Source: Clostridia bacterium (GTDB taxonomy: Bacteria; Bacillota; Clostridia; Lachnospirales; Lachnospiraceae). Taken from it: a stretch of 64,000 nucleotides of DNA. Below are positions 49,977 through 59,765 of the stretch, in pieces; the first letter of the stretch is position 1, and every line of letters begins with the position of its first letter. The notes under the pieces were generated by a model. That model saw only the letters and a list, made by a program, of their open reading frames with translations. It did not search any database and was not told where the DNA came from. The position numbers and the translations under genes were made by a program. The DNA lies in the NCBI GenBank assembly GCA_910575625.1, contig CAJTFD010000016.1:1-64000 (forward strand), given 5' to 3'.

Positions 49977-50934
49977 TTATCTTCTGGATATCTTTTTTGT
50001 TGGATTCAGCGATGATATAATGCGGTCGTTTCTTGGTCTCCATATATGTCTTCGCGATATACTGTCCCATGATCCCCAGGCAGAAGAGCTGGATCCCGCC
50101 GATGAATATGATCACACAGATCGTGGAAGCCCATCCCGCGACGGGATCGCCGAAGATGAGCTTCCGCACGATGATCACGGCCAGGAAGATGAATGCACAC
50201 AGGGTCATCAGAAGGCCGAACCAGGATGCGATGCTCAAGGGCACCTGTGAGAAATTGATGATCCCATCCACAGCATATCTAAAGAGTTTCCAGAAATCCC
50301 ATTTGGTCTTTCCGGCCACGCGCTCAACATTTTCGTAATCCATCCAATAGGTCCTAAACCCGATCCATCCGAAGATCCCTTTTGAAAAACGATTATATTC
50401 GTCCATGGAGACGATCACATCGACCATCTCCTTTTTCATCAGCCGGAAATCCCTGGCGCCGTCCACGATGTCCGCATCGGAGATCTTATTGATGATCATA
50501 TAAAATTTTTTTGCAAACCAGCTCCGCATCTTTGGTTCGCCTTTGCGGGTATGGCGGCAGGTGGCTACGCTGTCGTATCCGCCGCCCTGTAAGATCGCAA
50601 GCATCTGCGGCAGCAGGGAAGGCGGATCTTGCATATCCGCATCCATGACGGCCACATAATCCCCGGAGGCATGGACGAACCCTGCATACATGGCAGCCTC
50701 TTTCCCGAAATTCCTGGAAAAAGATAGGTATGTGACATGGGGATCATCGGCGCCAAGATCCCTCAGAAGAGATAATGTATCGTCTGTCGACCCGTCGTTG
50801 ATAAAGATGAGTTCATAGGTGCAGGCCATATCCCGGAGGACATGCACAGTCTCCTGGTAAAAGACGGGCAGCGCCGCCTGTTCATTGTAACATGGCACGA
50901 CCAGGGAGATCTTCACGGGTCTTGTCATGATCAT
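49972..50934 (-). CDS. GtrB/DPM1-like family 2 glycosyltransferase
   Basis: 320 residues. GT-A domain with SLVVPCYNEQAALPVFY, FINDGSTDDT, FSRNFGKEAAMYAG and VMDADMQDPPSLLP, followed by two membrane segments (ASWFGLLMTLCAFIFLAVIIV, ICVIIFIGGIQLFCLGIMGQYI) as in bactoprenol glycosyltransferases that make undecaprenyl-phosphate sugars. The first ATG overlaps the asnB stop (ATGA), so they are coupled. The sugar and acceptor polymer are unknown. Confidence 0.9.
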   Translation of the reverse strand: MIMTRPVKISLVVPCYNEQAALPVFYQETVHVLRDMACTYELIFINDGSTDDTLSLLRDLGADDPHVTYLSFSRNFGKEAAMYAGFVHASGDYVAVMDADMQDPPSLLPQMLAILQGGGYDSVATCRHTRKGEPKMRSWFAKKFYMIINKISDADIVDGARDFRLMKKEMVDVIVSMDEYNRFSKGIFGWIGFRTYWMDYENVERVAGKTKWDFWKLFRYAVDGIINFSQVPLSIASWFGLLMTLCAFIFLAVIIVRKLIFGDPVAGWASTICVIIFIGGIQLFCLGIMGQYIAKTYMETKKRPHYIIAESNKKDIQKIK

Positions 50935-52763
50935 TCACCAAAATTCATGTCATACCACAGCAGGAACATGTAGACGGTCCAGATCTTCCGGCTGTAATTT
51001 TTCTTCCCGGTCTTGTGCACTTTCAGGAGGCGCAGCAGCTCGGAGGTGTTGAAATATCTTTCAGCAGCTTTTGAAGTGAACGCTTTGTAGACTTTCTGGT
51101 AGTAAGTATCCTCCTGCAGCCATTTGGCGATGGGGACAGGGAAGCCCAGTTTCTTGCGCTTGGCGTTCTTCTCCGGCAGGTAGCCCCGGGAGACTTTACG
51201 GAATAGGATCTTGGTGTTCTCGTCTGTCACGCGCATTTGGGGGGGCAGGGACAGGGCGACCTTGGCCACCTCCATGTCCAGGAAGGGCACCCGGACCTCC
51301 AGGGAGTGGGCCATGCTCATGTGGTCTGATTTGCGCAGGATATCGCCCCGCAGCCAGAAGCTCAGGTCGATGTACTGCATCTTCGTCACGTCGTCCAACC
51401 CCGCAGCTTCGTCGTAGTAGGGTTTTGTCAGCTGCTGGGGCGTCACGTAGCCGCGGCTCTTTTTCAATAATCTGCGCACCTGGCTGGGGTAGAAGATGTA
51501 GGCGTTGCCGATGAAACGCTCCTCGATGTCCTGTCCGGCGCGGATCATGTACTGTTTTCCCTTGAAATCAAAGGGGCATTTCAGGAAGATCTTGCTGACC
51601 AGCCGTCTGAGCCCCCTGGGTATGAATTGTACCGGGCGCAGGGACAGGGGTGTGTGGTAGATGGTGTAGCCGCCGAATAATTCGTCGGAACCCTCCCCGG
51701 AGACCACCACCTTCACGTGGCCGGAGGCCAGCTTGCACAGATAATACAGAGGGATGATCGAAGGGTCGGCCACCGGCTCGTCCAGGTATTTCTGGACTTT
51801 CGGGACGGCGTCCCAGTATTCCTCTGTTGTGATGATCTTGTCGTAATTCTCGATGCCCAATTCGCTGCTCAGCTCTTTTGCCAGGTTGACCTCGTTCCAC
51901 TCGTCCCACTCGAAGCCCACGCTGAAGCTCTTCTTAAACCCGCTGGCCGCGGTCAGGAAGGAGGAATCGATGCCGCCGGACAGGAAGGACGCCATCTCCA
52001 CATCACTGATCTTGTGGGCTTGTACGGAATCCTCCAGGGCCGCTTTTAACCGGGACATGGCTTCCTCCTCGGTGAGATCCTGCTGGATGTGGAACTGGGG
52101 CTTCCAGTAGCAGCGCGTGGTGACCTCGCCGTCCTGCCAGTACATGTAATGCCCGGGCAGGAGCTGGTAGACCCCTTTGAAAAAAGTCTCCTCCATGGCA
52201 TTGTACTGGAAGGAGAGGTAGTTGCCCAGGGCCGCCTCGTTAAATTCTTTCTCCATCTTTGGATGGGCGAAGATGGCTTTTATCTCGGATCCGTAGTAGA
52301 GATCTTGGCCTTTTTTCCCATAGAAGAGGGGTTTGATCCCGAACATGTCCCGGGCCAGGAACATGGTCTTCTTTTCCTTATTCCATATGGAAAAGGCGAA
52401 CATCCCCCGCAGCCGGTTTAAAAGGTCCGGGCCGTATTCCTCATAGCCGTGCAGGATGACCTCCGAGTCGGTGTCGGTGGTGAAGATGTGCCCTTTTTCC
52501 GTCAGCTCCTTTTTCAGGGCCGGGAAGTTGTAGATCTCGCCGTTGTAGACCAGGACCAAAGTATGGTCTTCGTTCTCGATGGGCTGCTTTCCATTGTCCA
52601 GGCCGATGATCGACAGCCGCCTCATCCCCAGGCAGGCCATCTCGTCGCAATAAAAGCCCGCTTCGTCGGGGCCCCTGGAATAGATGCACTGCATCATATC
52701 GCTGATCGCTTTTTCCCTGTCATACGTGTCGTTTTTTGAAATAAAACCTGTAATTCCGCACAT
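50931..52763 (-). CDS. asnB: asparagine synthase (glutamine-hydrolysing)
   Basis: 610 residues. Class II glutaminase domain with catalytic Cys2 in MCGITGFIS, YNGEIYNF, then the synthetase domain with SGGIDSSFLTA (PPi loop), GEGSDELFGGY and RKKLGFPVPIAKWL. It makes asparagine from aspartate, glutamine and ATP; members near glycosyltransferases can also amidate wall components. I checked the leader for a T-box and saw none. It is coupled to the glycosyltransferase. Confidence 0.93.
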   Translation of the reverse strand: MCGITGFISKNDTYDREKAISDMMQCIYSRGPDEAGFYCDEMACLGMRRLSIIGLDNGKQPIENEDHTLVLVYNGEIYNFPALKKELTEKGHIFTTDTDSEVILHGYEEYGPDLLNRLRGMFAFSIWNKEKKTMFLARDMFGIKPLFYGKKGQDLYYGSEIKAIFAHPKMEKEFNEAALGNYLSFQYNAMEETFFKGVYQLLPGHYMYWQDGEVTTRCYWKPQFHIQQDLTEEEAMSRLKAALEDSVQAHKISDVEMASFLSGGIDSSFLTAASGFKKSFSVGFEWDEWNEVNLAKELSSELGIENYDKIITTEEYWDAVPKVQKYLDEPVADPSIIPLYYLCKLASGHVKVVVSGEGSDELFGGYTIYHTPLSLRPVQFIPRGLRRLVSKIFLKCPFDFKGKQYMIRAGQDIEERFIGNAYIFYPSQVRRLLKKSRGYVTPQQLTKPYYDEAAGLDDVTKMQYIDLSFWLRGDILRKSDHMSMAHSLEVRVPFLDMEVAKVALSLPPQMRVTDENTKILFRKVSRGYLPEKNAKRKKLGFPVPIAKWLQEDTYYQKVYKAFTSKAAERYFNTSELLRLLKVHKTGKKNYSRKIWTVYMFLLWYDMNFGE

Positions 52764-52848
52764 TTTTCTAAAAGTGTCCCCCTGACTTTATTGTGATCAC
52801 GGTGTAACTGTCCAGCAGCCCGCTGTCGTAAGGAGCTGGACGGCTGCA

Positions 52849-53754
52849 TCACGGTAATGAATAAACCACGTTCCCCTTTGGATCGTATACATTGTATCCG
52901 GGCTTGCACACGCTTTTCGCATTTTCCAGCATGCTGAATGCCCCCAGCTGGTCGTCTAAGTCTGTCCAGCTTCTGCGCACGCGGTAATAGCCGTCCCGGT
53001 AAGACAGCATGGCGTCGCTGTCCGGGGCGAGCGCCCTTTTCTTCGTCTTTTCTGTCTCCTTTTCGGATGTGCCCTTCTCCACCTCCACGCCGTCGATGTC
53101 GTCAAAACGTGTCAGGTCATGGCGTTCGATGATGGCGCATACTTTCTCCACATAGGAGCTGTCGGTGGCATAACCGCCGTCTTTGATGATCTGGATGGCG
53201 GTCCGGGGGTCTTTCTCATCTTTTAGGCCCTCGTAGCGTAAACTCAAGCCGGATCTCGCGCCCAAAAGATAGGCGGAGTGATCCGCCAGGGAGTCCTCCA
53301 TGCTGTCATACTGGCGGAAGTCCGCCTCGATGGTGACGACCTGCCCGCTGTATTCTTCGCGGGTCTGTTTCCTGTAAGTCGAGACGCCGTCCCATGTGCT
53401 GTCCTCCCAGTCATTGTTGGAGAGCAGGGATTTCATGCCGAAACAGTTGTTGGCCTCGGAGGCCAGCTCCGAAGTCAGATAGCCGGATTCCAGGATGCAC
53501 TGGGCCGCCGTCACACTGGCTAAGACACCGCTTTGGGCATAATCCAGGCGGCACATCTCCCCGATCCGCTCCACACGTTCCTCCTGTGCCAGATCTATCA
53601 GGTCCAGAGCTTGTGTCGCCGTATTCTTGAAGACGGACGCCGCGGGCTTGTCCGAGGACACGGATGGCTTTGGTATACGCGCACCATATACAGGCGCACT
53701 GCTCACTGCCAACGCGGTACAGCATGCGAAAAGGAGCAGTTTGCTTTTTTTCAT
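52849..53754 (-). CDS. secreted glucosaminidase (GH73-like) wall hydrolase
   Basis: 301 residues. Signal peptide MKKSKLLLFACCTALAVSSAP with AxA-like cleavage near YGA. GH73 domain: GVLASVTAAQCILESGYLTSELASEANNCFGMK with the catalytic Glu in LESG, SYRK-type FRQYDSMEDSLADHSAYL, and GYATDSSYVEKV. The C-terminal ~70 residues form a small Lys/Glu linker plus a YRVRRSWTDLDDQLGAF domain (sporulation- or SH3-like repeat). Cleaves glycan strands of peptidoglycan. Confidence 0.9.
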   Translation of the reverse strand: MKKSKLLLFACCTALAVSSAPVYGARIPKPSVSSDKPAASVFKNTATQALDLIDLAQEERVERIGEMCRLDYAQSGVLASVTAAQCILESGYLTSELASEANNCFGMKSLLSNNDWEDSTWDGVSTYRKQTREEYSGQVVTIEADFRQYDSMEDSLADHSAYLLGARSGLSLRYEGLKDEKDPRTAIQIIKDGGYATDSSYVEKVCAIIERHDLTRFDDIDGVEVEKGTSEKETEKTKKRALAPDSDAMLSYRDGYYRVRRSWTDLDDQLGAFSMLENAKSVCKPGYNVYDPKGNVVYSLP

Positions 53755-54003
53755 ATCATTTTCACCTCTTGTAAATATATTCCCTCAATGCTAATATTCC
53801 CATTATACAAAAAAATTTTCATGAAAACAAGTGTCTGATTTTCCTGTTTTATATTCTGAACCTTTATGTTATAATCAGACTTAAAGATGGAGGGTGACAG
53901 TGCGGATGTGAGGAAGGGACCGCCGCTGGAACAGACACCTGAAACATACATTACTGTTACAAATATAAACTACATACCACGATCATGAAGGAGGCTTACC
54001 AAA

Positions 54004-54642
54004 ATGGAAAGAAATATGTATAAGATCCACTCCCGCTACGACAAAGATATCACTCTGAAAGTGATCCCCGGGCATTTTGCCACCACCCAGTCCCACATCA
54101 CCCACCACCTGGACATCGCCACCATGACGTCACGGTATGCGGAGGCTGAGCGGATCGCCCATGCCCTGGCGCAGAAATATGAGGTCTCCACCCCTGTGGA
54201 CACCATTGTCTGTCTGGACGGCCTGGAGGTGGTGGGGACTCTATTAGCAGGGTTATTGACCAAAGCGGGCATCCTCTCCATGAACGCCCACAAGACCATG
54301 TACGTCATCAGCCCGGAATACAAGAATGGTCTGCTGGTGTTCCGCGACAACATCCAGCATATGATCCAGGGCAAGAATGTGATCGTGCTGATCGGGACCA
54401 TCACCACCGGGACAACTCTGGGCAGCTGTATCCAGTGCATCCGCTATTACGACGGCATCCTTCAGGGAGTCTCCGCTATTTTCAGTGGGATCTCCAAGGT
54501 AGGGTCTATCTCCGTAAACGCACTCTTCACAGGCAAAGACCTTCCCGGCTATGAGAGCCATAAGCCAAATGAGTGCCCGTACTGTCAGCAGGGACAGAAG
54601 ATCGATGCGATGGTAAACTGCTACGGTTATTCGAAATTGTGA
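54004..54642 (+). CDS. phosphoribosyltransferase-like protein
   Basis: 212 residues, type I PRT fold resembling orotate phosphoribosyltransferase: VDTIVCLDGLEVVGTLLAG, and a PRPP-loop-like VIVLIGTITTGTTLGSCIQC. The acidic pair that normally precedes the TTG of the loop (DD) is IG here. A C-terminal CPYCQQGQ might bind metal. It may be a divergent or non-catalytic PRT. AAGGAGG precedes the start. Its product role is unknown. Confidence 0.78.
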   Translation: MERNMYKIHSRYDKDITLKVIPGHFATTQSHITHHLDIATMTSRYAEAERIAHALAQKYEVSTPVDTIVCLDGLEVVGTLLAGLLTKAGILSMNAHKTMYVISPEYKNGLLVFRDNIQHMIQGKNVIVLIGTITTGTTLGSCIQCIRYYDGILQGVSAIFSGISKVGSISVNALFTGKDLPGYESHKPNECPYCQQGQKIDAMVNCYGYSKL

Positions 54643-54765
54643 TATCCGTTTTCGTCATTTAGCCAAAAAACACAGAAAAACTTTGTCTGATCCACATATG
54701 GTATCTCCCCCCGGTCTCCGATATACTGTTAGGCAGGAAAGAGAACAAAAAACGGAGGAGATAAA

Positions 54766-55878
54766 ATGGCAAGTTTATCATTACAGCATATCAATAAGAC
54801 ATACAGCAACGGATTTGAAGCGGTAAAAGATTTCAACCTTGAGATTGAAGATAAAGAGTTCATCATTTTCGTAGGCCCGTCCGGCTGTGGGAAATCCACG
54901 ACGCTGCGTATGGTGGCAGGACTGGAGGACATCAGCAGCGGGACGCTGAAGATCGACGGCAAGACTGTCAACGATGTGGAACCGAAAGACAGGGATATCG
55001 CCATGGTATTCCAGAACTATGCCCTGTATCCCCATATGACTGTATACGACAACATGGCGTTTGGGCTGAAACTGCGCAAAGTGCCGAAAGAGCAGATCGA
55101 CAAGATGGTGCGGGAAGCCGCCAGGATCTTGGATCTGGAAAAATTATTGGACCGTAAACCGAAAGCCCTCTCCGGCGGCCAGAGACAGCGTGTGGCCATG
55201 GGCCGTGCCATCGTGCGTGAGCCGAAAGTTTTCCTCATGGATGAGCCGCTCTCCAACCTGGATGCAAAACTGCGTGTGCAGATGCGTATTGAGATCTCGA
55301 AACTACATCAGAGACTGGGTTCCACGATCATCTACGTGACCCACGACCAGACAGAGGCCATGACACTGGGGACCAGGATCGTAGTCATGAAGGACGGTAT
55401 CGTGCAGCAGGTGGATTCTCCCTCAAAACTGTACGCCGAGCCGGCTAATAAATTTGTCGCAGGCTTCATCGGTTCGCCGCAGATGAATTTCTTGGAGGGC
55501 GCAGTCGTCCAGGAAGGCGGCGATCTGAAATTCCAGATTGAAGATTATAATCTGACGATCCCTGGCTCCAAGGCGAAAGTCTTGAAAGACAAAGGCTATG
55601 TGGGCAGGAAGGTATGCTTAGGGATCCGTCCGGAAGATATCTATGACTCCGAGATGTTCATCGAATCCTCCCCGGGCAGCGTGATGGATTCCACGATCAA
55701 AGTCTATGAGCTGCTGGGCGCGGAAGTCTACCTGTATTTCGACCTGGGCAGCACCCAGATCACAGCCCGCGTAGACCCAAGGACCACAGCAAGGGCCGGT
55801 GACCCGATCAAATTTGCCCTCGACATGGAGAAGATACATTTCTTTGACATCGATACGGAAGTGACGATTGTAAATTAA
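54766..55878 (+). CDS. MsmX/UgpC-type sugar ABC transporter ATPase
   Basis: 370 residues: ABC domain with Walker A GPSGCGKSTT, signature LSGGQRQRVAMGRA, Walker B VFLMDEPLSNLDAKLR and H-loop THDQ, followed by a C-terminal OB-type regulatory domain (FIGSPQMNFLEG, LGIRPEDIYD). Such MsmX-like ATPases are encoded alone and energise several sugar importers, as here, where no permease is adjacent. Ribosome site CGGAGGAG. Confidence 0.95.
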   Translation: MASLSLQHINKTYSNGFEAVKDFNLEIEDKEFIIFVGPSGCGKSTTLRMVAGLEDISSGTLKIDGKTVNDVEPKDRDIAMVFQNYALYPHMTVYDNMAFGLKLRKVPKEQIDKMVREAARILDLEKLLDRKPKALSGGQRQRVAMGRAIVREPKVFLMDEPLSNLDAKLRVQMRIEISKLHQRLGSTIIYVTHDQTEAMTLGTRIVVMKDGIVQQVDSPSKLYAEPANKFVAGFIGSPQMNFLEGAVVQEGGDLKFQIEDYNLTIPGSKAKVLKDKGYVGRKVCLGIRPEDIYDSEMFIESSPGSVMDSTIKVYELLGAEVYLYFDLGSTQITARVDPRTTARAGDPIKFALDMEKIHFFDIDTEVTIVN

Positions 55879-55909
55879 ATGAAGTAAATTAATGAGATGG
55901 AGGACAAAA

Positions 55910-55934
55910 AGCCAGACGGTATCATCGTCTGGCT
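55910..55934 (-). terminator. terminator of the aldo/keto reductase gene
   Basis: AGCCAGACG/CGTCTGGCT stem with a 7-nt loop; on the minus strand it is followed by TTTTTG. The gene's stop codon lies in the loop region. It may also stop transcripts from the ABC gene, although no T-run is on that side. Confidence 0.75.
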
Positions 55935-57103
55935 TGTGCCGCGTCCCTCTGACGGCAGATCTCCGCCCAGCTGGGGATCTTCTTGAGAGCTTCTGAAAAT
56001 TGTTCCATTTCCTTGGGGACATCGATGCCCTGTGGGCAGATCTCACTGCATTTTCCGCAGCCGACGCAGGCCGAGGGGCGTTTATCCTCCGGGAGGGCTT
56101 CCACGCGCATCCCCACATTGACCTCCGGAGAAAACCGGACATCATTGTATGTGGCAAGGAGCATAGGGATGTCCAGTCCCTGGGGACAGCCGTCGCAGCA
56201 GTAGCGGCAGGCAGTACAGGGGATGGGATCCTTCATGCCCTCCGCCACATCCAGCAGTGTTTCCAGTTCTTTTTCATCTAAAACTTTTCGGTCTTCAAAA
56301 GTTTTGACATTGGCCTCCATCTGCTGCATATCGGACATTCCGCTGAGGATCATCGTCACATGGGGGAGCCCTTGCAGGAAACGGAACGCCCAGGCCACCG
56401 GATCCTCATCCGGGCGCAGTGCAGCCAGACGCTCCACATCCGCTTTTTCCAGCTGCGCCAGCCGTCCGCCGCGCACCGGCTCCATGACCCAGACGGGGAT
56501 ATCCCGTTCCTTTAGGAGTTCATATCTGGCCTTGGCATCCTGCAGCGTCCAATCCAGATAATTCAGCTGGATCTGGCAGAACTCCATATCGTCCCCGCAT
56601 GTGTGGAGGAAATCCCGCAGGCAGTCTATGCCTCCATGGCTGGAAAATCCCAGATGGCGGATTCGGCCCAGGCGTTTTTGTTCCCGGAAATACCCCAGGA
56701 TATCCCAGCGGGGATCCAGATATGTGGAGATAGAATTTTCATACACATTGTGCAGCAGATAAAAATCGAAATATTTTACATTGCATTTTCGCAGCTGTTC
56801 CTCGAAGATCGCTTCCGGATCATAGGTGCTGCTGATCTGGTGTCCGGGGTATTTTGTGGCCAGGAAGTATTTTTCCCGCGGATATCGGGAGAGGGCCTTG
56901 GCGATGATGATCTCAGAGAGGCCGTTGTGGTACGGGTAGGCCGTGTCGAAATAATTTACGCCGTGGGCGATGGCGTAGTCCACCATCCGCTCCACCTGAG
57001 CCTCGTCCACCGGCGTGCCCGGTGTATCGGCAAGCAGGGGCAGGCGCATGGCTCCGAAGCCCAGCCCGGATAGTTGTTTTCCTTGAAAGTCATTGTAGTA
57101 CAT
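55922..57103 (-). CDS. aldo/keto reductase with ferredoxin-type 4Fe-4S domain
   Basis: 393 residues from ATG 57103 (GAAGGAGG upstream). AKR barrel: LGFGAMRLPL, FDTAYPYHNGLSE with catalytic Asp/Tyr, YLLHNVYENS and GFSSHGG. The C-terminal ~110 residues carry two cysteine clusters, CTACRYCCDGCPQGLDIP and CVGCGKCSEICPQGIDVP, for iron-sulfur centres. Such clostridial proteins are thought to couple carbonyl reduction to electron carriers; the substrate is unknown. Divergent from a CdaR-like regulator, which may control it. Confidence 0.93.
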   Translation of the reverse strand: MYYNDFQGKQLSGLGFGAMRLPLLADTPGTPVDEAQVERMVDYAIAHGVNYFDTAYPYHNGLSEIIIAKALSRYPREKYFLATKYPGHQISSTYDPEAIFEEQLRKCNVKYFDFYLLHNVYENSISTYLDPRWDILGYFREQKRLGRIRHLGFSSHGGIDCLRDFLHTCGDDMEFCQIQLNYLDWTLQDAKARYELLKERDIPVWVMEPVRGGRLAQLEKADVERLAALRPDEDPVAWAFRFLQGLPHVTMILSGMSDMQQMEANVKTFEDRKVLDEKELETLLDVAEGMKDPIPCTACRYCCDGCPQGLDIPMLLATYNDVRFSPEVNVGMRVEALPEDKRPSACVGCGKCSEICPQGIDVPKEMEQFSEALKKIPSWAEICRQRDAAQARR

Positions 57104-57287
57104 GGATATCCTCCTTCTTTTATCTTTGATCATGTGATCGCAGGATCTTTCGCGATCATCTGTGTATAGTATAACTGAGATCCAATCCGTATAGAAGTGT
57201 ACTTTTCTGCGAGAAAAGGACCAAACTCGCAGCAACAAGACAACTGTTTCGTGATCACCTAATTTTTATTTTGAAGGGAGTGAGGGT

Positions 57288-58373
57288 TTGACGATCGATC
57301 ATTCATTAGAGAGGTCCCTGCAGCGGTGGAAAGAGATCAGCGGTCTGGATTTCGCGCTGCTGACGCCGGAAGGGGAGGCGTGTGTGGATACCGGCGGAAA
57401 AAAACTGCCCGATAGGCAGAAGCAGGAAGCCTTCCTGGAGCAGGCCGCCGTCTCCAAAGCGGTGGGGAACCTGCATTATTTCAAAGTATTCCGCCAGGAG
57501 GAGGTCATCTATCTGCTGATCGTCTGGGGAAAAGGCGTATCCGCCCACACCATCGGGGAGCTGGCCGTCTGTCAGATCGAGGAGCTGGCCGAGGCCTACA
57601 GCCGCCGCCTGGACAAAAATATCTACATGCAGAACCTGCTCCTGGGCAATTATACCTCCGTGGAGGCTGCGGCCTATGCAAAAAAACTCCGGATCAGCTA
57701 TCAATGTCCCCGAGCCGTCTTCCTGGTGCAGACAAAGCAGCCGAAGGATGAGAACGCTCTGGCCATGGTGAAGAATCTGTTCACAGCCCGGACCGGGCAT
57801 TATGTCACCTCCATGGACGACGGGACGCTCACTGTGATCAAAGAGCTGGCCCCCAGGGAGGATCCGGCTTCCCTGGAGGGCACGGCTCGGACGATGGTGG
57901 ATATGCTCAACACGGAGGCGATGACCCCGGCTTGGGTGGGATACAGCGCCGCCGCAGAAGACCTGGAGGGCCTTCCCGGTATTTATCAAGAGGCGCAGAC
58001 AGCCCTCACGGTGGGCAAGATCTTTTACAGCACGCAGAATACCTTCGGCTACGACCGCCTGGGCATTGGGAACCTGATCTACCAGCTCCCGCTGCCCATC
58101 TGTGAAAAATTTATGGATGAGACGTTCCACGGCGTCTCCCTGGATTCCCTGGACGAGGAGACTTTTAACACCATCCGGATCTTTTTTGAAAACAACTTAA
58201 ATCTCTCCGAGACGGCCCGGCAGCTCTATGTGCACCGGAATACGCTGGTCTATCGTTTTGAGAAGCTCCAGAAGAAATACGGGCTGGATCTGCGGACCTT
58301 CCAGGATTCCCTCACGTTCCAGCTGGCGATCTTAGTCAACGCCTACATCCGGTACAGAAGATCCCTGCTGTGA
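57288..58373 (+). CDS. CdaR/PucR-type transcriptional regulator
   Basis: 361 residues, TTG start with GGGAGTGAGGG upstream. N-terminal sensor domain, a GGDEF-like middle (CdaR-type, WVGYSAAAEDLEGLPGIYQEAQTAL) and a C-terminal HTH_30: NNLNLSETARQLYVHRNTLVYRFEKL. Members regulate carbohydrate or purine use. Divergent from the aldo/keto reductase gene, with 184 bp between them. The 3' end overlaps a convergent gene by 42 bp. Confidence 0.85.
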   Translation: MTIDHSLERSLQRWKEISGLDFALLTPEGEACVDTGGKKLPDRQKQEAFLEQAAVSKAVGNLHYFKVFRQEEVIYLLIVWGKGVSAHTIGELAVCQIEELAEAYSRRLDKNIYMQNLLLGNYTSVEAAAYAKKLRISYQCPRAVFLVQTKQPKDENALAMVKNLFTARTGHYVTSMDDGTLTVIKELAPREDPASLEGTARTMVDMLNTEAMTPAWVGYSAAAEDLEGLPGIYQEAQTALTVGKIFYSTQNTFGYDRLGIGNLIYQLPLPICEKFMDETFHGVSLDSLDEETFNTIRIFFENNLNLSETARQLYVHRNTLVYRFEKLQKKYGLDLRTFQDSLTFQLAILVNAYIRYRRSLL

Positions 58374-59099
58374 TCTATCGTCCTTTGTATCTTCTTCGCT
58401 CTCCAGCTCATGGCGGTGGGCGGCTTCCTCGGCGGACTCTTTCAGGGAGACGTTCAGGTCTGCGTAGCCTTCCATGGTTTCGGTGTAGAGTTCATCTATG
58501 TCCTGGCGCAGCTCTTGGAGACGTTCCGATTTTCCGGGCGTGGCGGCTCCGCCTCGGCCGCCATCCAGCTTGATCTCCTGTTCCAGGACATTGGCGGCTC
58601 CCTGTTTATGTATATAGGCGCTGTAGATCTGGCCTGTCCGCTCAAGATCCATGGATGCGCTGCCCAAGTCATTCATCTGTTTTTGCTGCAGCTCTTCTTT
58701 CGTCTCAGGTTTTTTGCCCTCCTGCTCTTCCTCTTTATCCTGGGGATCTTCCATCATGTCTTTCATGGTCTGGGAGATCTGGCTGTCGATGTTGCTGATC
58801 TGCTCGTCATAGAGGGAGACCATGGACTGGATCTGGCGGATGTCGCCCCCTGCATCCAGGGTGTCGGCGATCAGTTGGTTCTTCTGCTCGATGATGTCCT
58901 GTTTTTGTGACATCAGGCTTTCTAAGCGGCTCTGGAACTGGTTCATCGGGCTTAATGTCAGCCGGTCCTGCCTGCGTGCATCTTCTTCGGTCCGGTCCCC
59001 GGGACGGATACCCTGCCGGGCGCTCTGGTTGATCGACTGTGTGGCTCGCTGGAGCTGTTCCCACGGGTTTGTTAAACCTGTTCTTAATTGTACATACAT
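58332..59099 (-). CDS. coiled-coil hypothetical protein
   Basis: 255 residues, highly charged, with coiled-coil stretches (SRLESLMSQKQDIIEQKNQL, VSLYDEQISNIDSQISQTM, ELRQDIDELYTETMEGYA). No signal peptide or known domain. Codon use looks like its neighbours. The 3' end overlaps the regulator by 42 bp, convergently. A structural or scaffold role is possible; no function assigned. Confidence 0.65.
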   Translation of the reverse strand: MYVQLRTGLTNPWEQLQRATQSINQSARQGIRPGDRTEEDARRQDRLTLSPMNQFQSRLESLMSQKQDIIEQKNQLIADTLDAGGDIRQIQSMVSLYDEQISNIDSQISQTMKDMMEDPQDKEEEQEGKKPETKEELQQKQMNDLGSASMDLERTGQIYSAYIHKQGAANVLEQEIKLDGGRGGAATPGKSERLQELRQDIDELYTETMEGYADLNVSLKESAEEAAHRHELESEEDTKDDRSQQGSSVPDVGVD

Positions 59100-59264
59100 A
59101 TCTGTATACCCCCTGTCTGTCTTAGATCTGTTCTGTCATATTACTCCGGTAGTCATCACATGGACAGTTAGATGCCGATATTTAACTGCTGATCTGCTCA
59201 AGATTGATGGAGCAATATCTGCGTATCTGGTATTACAGTGATTATCGACCGGAAAAAGATCTGC

Positions 59265-59504
59265 TTAAGTGAGGATCAGCGCCCATTTTTCCCGGGCGGT
59301 CAGGTGTTTGATCTCATATTCCCGGCGCATGGCTTCATTTTTCGTGGGGAAACCTTCGTAATAGAGGAGTTCCACGGGGGTCCGGGTCCGGGTGTAGCGG
59401 GCTCCTTTTTTGCTGTTGTGGGCATCCAGGCGTTTCTGCAGGTTGTTGGTCCAGCCGGTGTACAGTGTGCCGTCGCGGCATTTTACGATGTAGGTATAGT
59501 TCAT
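59265..59504 (-). CDS. GIY-YIG nuclease domain protein (UPF0213-like)
   Basis: 79 residues: YTYIVKCRDGTLYTGWT contains the GIY-YIG-like (YIV...YTG) strands, NNLQKRLDAHNSKKGARYTR with the catalytic Arg, and the Glu in KNEAMRREYEIKHL. Small stand-alone proteins of this family (YhbQ/UPF0213) are DNA endonucleases of unclear role. No clear ribosome site precedes ATG 59504; the frame is open upstream to 59690. Confidence 0.88.
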   Translation of the reverse strand: MNYTYIVKCRDGTLYTGWTNNLQKRLDAHNSKKGARYTRTRTPVELLYYEGFPTKNEAMRREYEIKHLTAREKWALILT

Positions 59505-59765
59505 GGTCTTGTGGTGTGTCTTTCTATATGTAGAGGCCGCCCGGCCCGTTGGTTTAGGTCGGACAGCCCGGTCATTTATGTCAAGCAATCGGCGGAAGTA
59601 GATCACCATATTGAAGAAGATCTTTTGTATGAACCGTAATTGTTCAGTTTGTGTTTTAGGGCCGTGCAGGATCTGCCGGCTTTTTAGCACAGATGCGATT
59701 GCGGATTTTCAATATGGCTCGTTACTTTCTTATTATACGTCTTTTTGCAAGATCTGTGAATCTCT

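Noticed and set aside
52764..52848. T-box riboswitch before asnB
   Set aside because: The 85-nt leader has a GTCCAGC/GCTGGAC stem but no T-box sequence (TGGnACCGCG) or specifier structure.
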